From: Lysobacterales bacterium UBA2790 | GTDB taxonomy: Bacteria; Pseudomonadota; Gammaproteobacteria; Xanthomonadales; Xanthomonadaceae | Assembly: GCA_002352135.1 (NCBI GenBank) | Contig: DEHW01000180.1 | Span: forward strand, 10,375 to 21,144 | Direction: 5' to 3' | Length of the DNA stretch: 10,770 bases | In this document: positions 6,915 to 10,770 of the stretch, piece by piece | How positions within the stretch are numbered: the first letter of the stretch is position 1 | How the letters are laid out: every line of letters begins with the position of its first letter | The notes under the pieces: generated by a model | Database searches by the model: none | Seen by the model: the letters and a program-made list of their open reading frames with translations, nothing else | What the model was told of the DNA's origin: nothing | Made by a program: the position numbers and the translations under genes

Positions 6915-8657
6915 ATGCAAAGCCATACGATCCGTCGAGCGCTACTGAGCGTTCTCCTTTGCAGCGCCGCCATTCAGGCCTGCGACGCCAAGGAAAACGT
7001 CATGCTGGTGTTGGATGCCTCCGGCTCGATGTGGGGGCAGATTGATGGTCGCAACAAGATCGAGATCGCCCGTGAGGCTGTGGCCGGACTGGTAGGCCGC
7101 TGGCAGACAGAAGATGCCTTGGGCCTGATGGCCTACGGTCATCGCCGCAAGGGTGATTGCGGGGACATCGAGACGCTGATCCCAGTCGGCACTCTGGATC
7201 CAGCGCGCTACCTGGCAACTGTCAATGCGCTCAATCCGAAAGGCATGACGCCCTTGTCGCAGGCGGTGATCGATGCCGCTGCAGCACTGCGTTCCAGTGA
7301 ACAGAAAGCCACGGTGATTCTGATCAGCGATGGCGAAGAAACCTGCGATCTTGATCCGTGTGCGATCGGACAGGCGTTGGAGCGCGAAGGCATCGACTTC
7401 ACTGCGCATGTGATCGGTTTCGATGTCACCCAGGCAGAGCATCAGGCGCAACTGCGTTGTCTGGCAGAAAACACCGGTGGCCGCTACTTCAACGCTCGGG
7501 ATGCACGCGAGTTGGAGATCGCTCTGGGCGGTGCGATACGTGCCAGCACGGAACCTGCTCTGCCTCCGGCAACGGCGAGCGTTGCCGCGCATGGTCCAGC
7601 CATCATTACGCAAGCTTTATCCGTGCGCTGGACCGGTCCGGCGGATGACGGCGACTTTGTCACCGTCGTGGAACCGAATGCCGCCGATGGTGCCTACCTG
7701 ACCTACGCCTATGTCGAGGACAAAGGCAATGGCGCACAGGGTGTCGTCGAGTTCGCCATGCCAGCCTCGGCCGGCAGCTACGAGCTGCGCTACGTCAGCC
7801 CACGACGCGAGCCTTCCGTCTTGGCGCGTGAGGCGCTGCAGGTTGGTGACAGCGAAGCAAGCATCGATGCCCCAGCAAGTGCCAAGGCGGGAGGCAAGAT
7901 TCGCGTTGTTGCACAAGGTCCGGCGGGAGGATCGCACTGGATCGGCTTCGCGGATGTGGGCTCAGGCGTCGGTGCCTTTCTGAATGGACACTACGCGCGC
8001 CCCACCGGATCACGCTCGGAGCTGGAACTGACGGTTCCCGCCAAACCGGGTGACTATGAAGTGCGCTACGTGTTGAACGAGGCGGAACGCGTGATCGTTT
8101 CGCGGCCGATTCGCGTGGAAGCGAACAGCAGTTATGTTCGCGGTCCCAGCTCGGTCATGGCGGGCGACACGGTCAGCGTAGAAGCGGGAGGTCCATTGGA
8201 TGATCGCCATTGGATCGGGTTCGCGCCGTCGGGTTCGGATGCGGCCGCCTACGTGGGTGGGAGCTATGCGCGCCCCACCGGAAGCACATCAAGTCTGCGC
8301 ATTCGCGCCCCGCTGGAGGCAGGTGACTACGAATTGCGTTATGTCCTGCTGGAAGGCGAAGAAGTGGCCGCGTCACAGCCCATCAAAGTAACGGACGTAC
8401 AAGCCTCACTCTCGGCACCAGGAGGGGTTGCGGCGGGACAGGCGTTCCGGGTGACCTTCTCGGGACCCCGCAACAGCAACCATTGGATTGGCATCATTCC
8501 AGCGGGCGGCGACGGCAGTGAATACCGCAGCTGGTCCTATCTTCCGGAAACCGATAACGCGGTTGAGCTGAATGCGCCGGATGAACCTGGAACCTGGGAA
8601 ATTGCCTACGTTGTCGACAGCCAGGTGGTGGCCAGAAGCACGTTACAGGTTCAATAA
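6915..8657 (+). CDS. Exported VWA-domain protein with four C-terminal beta-rich repeats
   Basis: A 580-residue protein. Residues 1-25 form a signal peptide (R7-R8, hydrophobic core, likely cut after A22 or in A22-C-D-A25). C23 gives a possible but poor lipobox (I-Q-A-C). The VWA domain (about 27-205) has an intact MIDAS metal site: D34-A-S36-G-S38, T112 in GMTPL and D139 in ISDGEE. Its four cysteines (82, 144, 149, 182) could make disulfides in the periplasm. GHRRKGDC and DLDPCAI are typical of a known family of exported VWA proteins. After a short alanine/proline linker come four repeats (from about residue 223) rich in HWIG and GDYELRYV motifs, probably Ig-like beta sandwiches. The start has GGAG six bases upstream. 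Family role is unclear; adhesion or envelope protein-protein contact is inferred from metal-dependent VWA binding. It converges with rfbD across a hairpin. Confidence 0.92.
   Translation: MQSHTIRRALLSVLLCSAAIQACDAKENVMLVLDASGSMWGQIDGRNKIEIAREAVAGLVGRWQTEDALGLMAYGHRRKGDCGDIETLIPVGTLDPARYLATVNALNPKGMTPLSQAVIDAAAALRSSEQKATVILISDGEETCDLDPCAIGQALEREGIDFTAHVIGFDVTQAEHQAQLRCLAENTGGRYFNARDARELEIALGGAIRASTEPALPPATASVAAHGPAIITQALSVRWTGPADDGDFVTVVEPNAADGAYLTYAYVEDKGNGAQGVVEFAMPASAGSYELRYVSPRREPSVLAREALQVGDSEASIDAPASAKAGGKIRVVAQGPAGGSHWIGFADVGSGVGAFLNGHYARPTGSRSELELTVPAKPGDYEVRYVLNEAERVIVSRPIRVEANSSYVRGPSSVMAGDTVSVEAGGPLDDRHWIGFAPSGSDAAAYVGGSYARPTGSTSSLRIRAPLEAGDYELRYVLLEGEEVAASQPIKVTDVQASLSAPGGVAAGQAFRVTFSGPRNSNHWIGIIPAGGDGSEYRSWSYLPETDNAVELNAPDEPGTWEIAYVVDSQVVARSTLQVQ
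7581..8654 (+). repeat. Four tandem domain repeats within the VWA protein (three in exact 273-bp register)
   Basis: The HWIG motif occurs at residues 341, 432 and 523, exactly 91 residues (273 bp) apart, and the domain openings fall at 316, 407 and 498, again 91 apart. Each unit runs: A/G-P near the start, a G-P before HWIG, a small-residue loop, Y-x-x-x-x-Y, then G-[DT]-[YW]-E-[LVI]-x-Y-V. A fourth, more diverged unit precedes them (about residues 223-312), with D247-F-V-T in place of HWIG and GSYELRYV near its end. Units 2 and 3 share the DNA word GCGCGCCCCACCGGA. This is an internal duplication of a folding domain, not a DNA-level satellite. Confidence 0.85.
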
Positions 8658-8686
8658 CCGCGCGCAATCAAGGTCAGAAGAGCCTC

Positions 8687-8712
8687 GCGGCTGCGGAGCA
8701 TTCCACAGCCGC
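8687..8712. terminator. Candidate bidirectional hairpin between the convergent VWA and rfbD genes
   Basis: GCGGCTG (8687-8693) pairs with CAGCCGC (8706-8712). After one C/A mismatch three more pairs (GGA/TCC) close on a four-base GCAT loop. It lies in the 72-bp gap between two stop codons facing each other, where a shared terminator is expected. No T-run follows on the plus strand; on the minus strand a weak TCTTCT lies downstream. It may work poorly or with Rho. Confidence 0.5.
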
Positions 8713-8729
8713 AGGGCGATTCGAAACGA

Positions 8730-9629
8730 TCAGGCACGTTCCTCCATCACCTGCCTGACCCCGACGCGCCAATCCGGCAGCGCAATGTCGAATCGTTCGC
8801 GCAAGCGTGTGTTGTCCAAGCGCGAATACGCGGGGCGCCTGGCGCGCGTCGGGTATTGGTCAGAGTGAATCGCCTCCACGCGGGGAACGCGATCAAGAAC
8901 GCCCAGTTGCCTGGCCAACTGGAAAATCTGCTCTGCAAAGCCGTGCCAGGACACCTCTCCACCGGCCGTGAGATGCAAGGTCTCGCGCGCCGCGTGCGGC
9001 TTGCCGAGGCGAGCCAGAATCAAGGCCGTGGCACTGGCGATCCAGCGCGCAGGCGTGGGCGCGCCGATCTGATCGCTGACTACACGCAAGTGCTCGCGCT
9101 CTGCGCCCAGCCGCAACATCGTGCGCAGAAAGTTCTGCCCTCGCGCCGCATACACCCATGAAGTGCGCAAAATGAGGTGCGCGCAGTCCGCTTCGCGGAT
9201 GGCGACCTCGCCTGCCAACTTGCTTCGTCCATACACGCCCAATGGCGAAGGCGCATCGTCTTCCCGCCATGGCTGCGATGCGCTGCCATCGAAAACATAG
9301 TCCGTCGAGTAATGCACCAACAGCGCGCCCGAGCTTGCACAGTGATCGGCCAGCACACTGACAGCCTGCGCATTGATGCGCATCGCCATGTCCTGGTCAT
9401 CCTCGGCCTGATCAACAGCGGTATACGCCGCCGCGTTGAGAACCACATCCGGACGCGACTGTGCCAAGGTCGCACGCAGTCCGTCCAAGTCGTTCAGATC
9501 CGCGCGAAGCGCGCCTGGATAGGCGCCACCTTCAACCCGTGTCGCTACGATCAATGAACCGAGTGGCGCGACACTGCGCGTCAACTCGAAGCCCACCTGC
9601 CCATTTGCGCCTAGCAACAGAATCCGCAT
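8730..9629 (-). CDS. rfbD: dTDP-4-dehydrorhamnose reductase
   Basis: RfbD (RmlD) reduces dTDP-4-dehydro-L-rhamnose with NAD(P)H to dTDP-L-rhamnose, the donor for O-antigen and other surface rhamnose, in the cytoplasm. The 299-residue protein, the same length as the enterobacterial enzyme, has the Rossmann motif G7-A-N-G-Q-V-G13, NAAAYTAVDQAE (65-76), STDYVFDG (108-115), the catalytic set T109, Y133 and K137 (five residues off Salmonella RmlD T104/Y128/K132), SDQIGAP (185-191) and RPAYSRLD (265-272). ATG 9627-9629 is chosen because the Rossmann motif follows at once and GGAAAG lies a few bases upstream; the frame stays open to 9674 but the extra 15 residues match no part of the family. The other rhamnose genes (rfbA, rfbB, rfbC) are not in the window. 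A DUF6491 gene precedes it on the same strand, 66 bp away. Confidence 0.95.
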   Translation of the reverse strand: MRILLLGANGQVGFELTRSVAPLGSLIVATRVEGGAYPGALRADLNDLDGLRATLAQSRPDVVLNAAAYTAVDQAEDDQDMAMRINAQAVSVLADHCASSGALLVHYSTDYVFDGSASQPWREDDAPSPLGVYGRSKLAGEVAIREADCAHLILRTSWVYAARGQNFLRTMLRLGAEREHLRVVSDQIGAPTPARWIASATALILARLGKPHAARETLHLTAGGEVSWHGFAEQIFQLARQLGVLDRVPRVEAIHSDQYPTRARRPAYSRLDNTRLRERFDIALPDWRVGVRQVMEERA

Positions 9630-9632
9630 GCG

Positions 9633-9663
9633 CTTTCCGTCTGAATATTGATCGGACGGAAAG
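9633..9663 (-). promoter_or_regulatory. Hairpin overlapping the rfbD ribosome-binding site
   Basis: CTTTCCGTC (9633-9641) and GACGGAAAG (9655-9663) are perfect 9-bp inverted arms with a 13-base AT-rich spacer. Two more pairs form inside after one C/A mismatch in the minus-strand RNA. The minus-strand 3' arm holds GGAAAG, the likely rfbD ribosome-binding site, ending 3 bases before the start codon. It could hide the site in mRNA or act as a DNA operator. There is no U-run, so it is a poor terminator for the gene at 9696-10103. Confidence 0.4.
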
Positions 9664-9695
9664 GATAACCGCACAGCGCTGCATCACACGCCCAC

Positions 9696-10103
9696 TCATT
9701 GAGCGCCCTGCTCTGCCTTTCGATCACGCTTCATCGCGCGAACATCGACAGGGCGAATCTCCTTGATCTGGCAGCGATCCCGTCCCACCAGCACGTGGTC
9801 GAATTTCGCGGAGACGCGAGACACCGAGGAAGACAAGGCGATCGCGTGAGCAAACTCCAAGTCGGAACACGGTGGACTCACCTCGATCAGCCAAGCCTCG
9901 TTGATTTTGGTGTACACCGCCAACCGGTATTGCCCCAGCAACACCCAGTTCTGCATCGTAAAAAATGGGAAACTCGCCACCGGCTCCCCCGCGTACTGGC
10001 TATAACGCTCGTACTGAGCCGCCATCCGTTCACGCGGACCGGGACCACTGGCACACCCGGCAAAAATGCCCGCCAGAACTAACAGCAAAATTCGCATATG
10101 CAT
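9696..10103 (-). CDS. DUF6491 family lipoprotein
   Basis: A 135-residue small protein with a signal peptide and lipobox ending at C17 (F14-A-G-C17; F at -3 is tolerated but not ideal). Alanine at +2 predicts the outer membrane. The mature part has two conserved-looking cysteines, in P78-C79-S-D-L-E-F-A-H and C111-Q-I-K-E-I-R-P-V-D-V, plus VLLGQYRLAVYTKINEAWLIEV (54-75). I recognise this as the DUF6491 pattern, common in Xanthomonadales and of unknown function; C79 and C111 may form a disulfide. The first ATG (10101-10103) is preferred over the one two codons later because AGGAG stands about 8 bases upstream of it. The C-terminal tail is strongly basic (RAMKRDRKAE). It is followed by rfbD 66 bp downstream on the same strand, perhaps in one transcript. 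Confidence 0.85.
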   Translation of the reverse strand: MHMRILLLVLAGIFAGCASGPGPRERMAAQYERYSQYAGEPVASFPFFTMQNWVLLGQYRLAVYTKINEAWLIEVSPPCSDLEFAHAIALSSSVSRVSAKFDHVLVGRDRCQIKEIRPVDVRAMKRDRKAEQGAQ

Positions 10104-10288
10104 GGGGCGCTCTCCTAGGAGTTTTCGTCAATGCCTCGATCGTCAGACGTGTCCGGCTTGCTGAGGACGCGATGATGCAGCACGCATGTTGCTGCTCGCC
10201 ATCCCGCGCAGTGAAAGGACGTCACCAGACGACGACGCGTCGCAACCGTGAGCGCAAGAGTTCAACCGCGGTTTATCAACAGAACCCC

Positions 10289-10317
10289 TTGACGAAAGCC
10301 GCCTTCGACGGTTTAAT
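10289..10317 (+). promoter_or_regulatory. Sigma-70 promoter of tRNA-Phe
   Basis: TTGACG (10289-10294) and TTTAAT (10312-10317) are separated by exactly 17 bases, close to the consensus. The next bases (GCGCAG) make a GC-rich discriminator of the type seen at stringently controlled stable-RNA promoters. Transcription would start near 10324, leaving a leader of about 27 bases before the tRNA. The remainder of 10104-10288 holds no gene or motif that I can support. Confidence 0.75.
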
Positions 10318-10350
10318 GCGCAGCTCTTCGCAACCAAACGCGGAGAATTT

Positions 10351-10426
10351 GGCTAGGTAGCTCAGTTGGTAGAGCAGGGGATTGAAAATCCTCGTGTCGG
10401 GGGTTCGATTCCCTCCCTGGCCACCA
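10351..10426 (+). tRNA. tRNA-Phe (anticodon GAA)
   Basis: A 76-base cloverleaf. The acceptor GGCTAGG pairs with CCTGGCC (one T/G wobble), followed by discriminator A and an encoded CCA. The D arm reads GCTCAGTTGGTAGAGC. The anticodon stem GGGGA/TCCTC (one wobble) encloses the loop TTGAAAA, with GAA at 10384-10386. The T arm contains GGTTCGATTCC. It is a single gene with its own promoter and terminator. The 3' end shows no sign of an integrated element downstream. Confidence 0.98.
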
Positions 10427-10432
10427 TTTTTG

Positions 10433-10467
10433 AAAGCCCGCAATTTGATTGCGGGCTTTTTTGTTTT
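10433..10467 (+). terminator. Rho-independent terminator of tRNA-Phe
   Basis: AAAGCCCGCAA (10433-10443) pairs perfectly with TTGCGGGCTTT (10449-10459) around a five-base loop, followed by a T-rich tail (TTTTTT then GTTTT) to 10467. It starts six bases after the tRNA CCA end and is a textbook intrinsic terminator. Confidence 0.95.
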
Positions 10468-10490
10468 CAGGCCTTCGCGATGTGTAGCTC

Positions 10491-10528
10491 AACACAAGAA
10501 GCCGACCCTGAGGTCGGCTTCTTGTGTT
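10491..10528 (-). terminator. 17-bp perfect hairpin downstream of acnB
   Basis: AACACAAGAAGCCGACC (10491-10507) pairs without mismatch with 10512-10528 around a four-base CTGA loop. It begins 23 bases beyond the acnB stop. On the minus strand the GC core GGTCGGC is followed by TTCTTGTGTT, a U-rich stretch that can act as the release tract, so acnB termination is the likely job. Being symmetrical, it also backs up the tRNA terminator. Confidence 0.8.
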
Positions 10529-10551
10529 CTTAACAGTCACAGCCCACACCA

Positions 10552-10770
10552 TCAAGCCACGGTTCTGGCAACCTCGGCGTAGTCCGCGATCTGATCAAAG
10601 TTCATGTAGCGGTAGATCTTGTCGCCGTTGGCGTTGATCACACCGATGTCGGCCATGTACTCCTCGCGGGTCGGGATACGGCCCAGGCGTGAGCAGATGG
10701 CGGCGAGCTCGGCGGAACCCAGGTACACATCGGTGTTGCGGCCCAGGCGATTGGGGAAGTTGCGGGTCGA
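10552..10770 (-). CDS. acnB: Aconitate hydratase B, C-terminal fragment (cut by window edge)
   Basis: The last 72 codons and TGA stop (10552-10554) are visible; the gene continues past the right edge. AcnB interconverts citrate and isocitrate in the TCA cycle, using a [4Fe-4S] cluster in the cytoplasm. The fragment opens with STRNFPNRLG, the substrate-binding serine/arginine motif of AcnB, then VYLGSAELAAICSRLGRIPT and a tail with KIYRYMNFDQ, all matching the AcnB C-terminus as I know it (STRNFPNRLG, SAELAA, TYRYLNF). AcnA and IRP-type aconitases have a different sequence here, so AcnB is preferred. The cluster cysteines lie outside the window. It faces the tRNA-Phe gene, separated by two terminators. 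Confidence 0.95.
   Translation of the reverse strand, partial: STRNFPNRLGRNTDVYLGSAELAAICSRLGRIPTREEYMADIGVINANGDKIYRYMNFDQIADYAEVARTVA

Noticed and set aside
7860..8405. DNA repeats that might be a CRISPR or satellite array
   Set aside because: The 273-bp period is in frame, with strong divergence at synonymous and other positions; it is a protein domain repeat.
9630..9674. Upstream extension of rfbD by 15 codons
   Set aside because: The added residues are encoded by the dyad and precede a normal MRILLLGANGQVG start that has its own ribosome-binding site.
10143..10337. 64-codon minus-strand frame in the DUF6491/tRNA gap
   Set aside because: No known motif, no convincing ribosome-binding site, and it runs across the tRNA promoter; composition looks like random GC-rich DNA.
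10351..10426. tRNA-Phe as an attachment site for an integrated element
   Set aside because: Downstream there is a normal terminator and then acnB; no integrase gene or duplicated tRNA 3' end is visible.
10313..10555. Minus-strand reading frame containing GRESNPRHEDFQSPALPTELP
   Set aside because: This peptide is the reverse-strand translation of tRNA-Phe, a well-known false protein in databases. The frame also covers the terminator hairpins.

Overview
The window is GC-rich (about 60% by eye) chromosomal DNA, tightly packed with genes of an aerobic gammaproteobacterium. Several features point to the Xanthomonadales/Lysobacterales: DUF6165 and DUF6491 proteins, a tRNA-Phe gene next to acnB, purT, and a leucine-degradation pair. 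No transposase, integrase, phage gene, CRISPR array or island boundary was seen, so this looks like core or conserved-accessory chromosome, not a mobile region. All coding calls come from reading motifs; no database search was run.

Layout. (1) 1-320, minus: 5' part of a DUF6165 gene cut by the window edge. (2) 471-1412, plus: response regulator with a GGEEF diguanylate cyclase domain. (3) 1418-3107, minus: a DUF454/YbaN membrane protein followed by purT, converging on the cyclase gene. (4) 3264-6795, plus: three genes joined by ATGA overlaps: a biotin carboxylase/biotin-carrier subunit (MccA/LiuD type), an uncharacterised lipoprotein, and hydroxymethylglutaryl-CoA lyase (LiuE/MvaB). (5) 6915-8657, plus: an exported VWA protein with four C-terminal beta-rich repeats, three of them in exact 91-residue register. 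(6) 8730-10103, minus: a DUF6491 lipoprotein, then rfbD for dTDP-L-rhamnose. (7) 10289-10467, plus: promoter, tRNA-Phe(GAA) and a strong terminator. (8) 10552-10770, minus: the last 72 codons of acnB, facing the tRNA across a 17-bp perfect hairpin.

How the genes fit together. MccA and HMG-CoA lyase carry out two of the last steps of leucine/isovalerate degradation, giving acetyl-CoA and acetoacetate; acnB belongs to the TCA cycle that would consume the acetyl-CoA. The carboxyltransferase subunit (MccB) and the methylglutaconyl-CoA hydratase are not in the window. The least explained parts are the lipoprotein embedded in the leucine operon, the repeat-bearing VWA protein, and several intergenic dyads, one of which overlaps the rfbD ribosome-binding site. 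No clearly new multi-gene system was found. No stretch longer than 300 bases lacks a gene; the longest, 10104-10350, holds the tRNA promoter and nothing else recognised.
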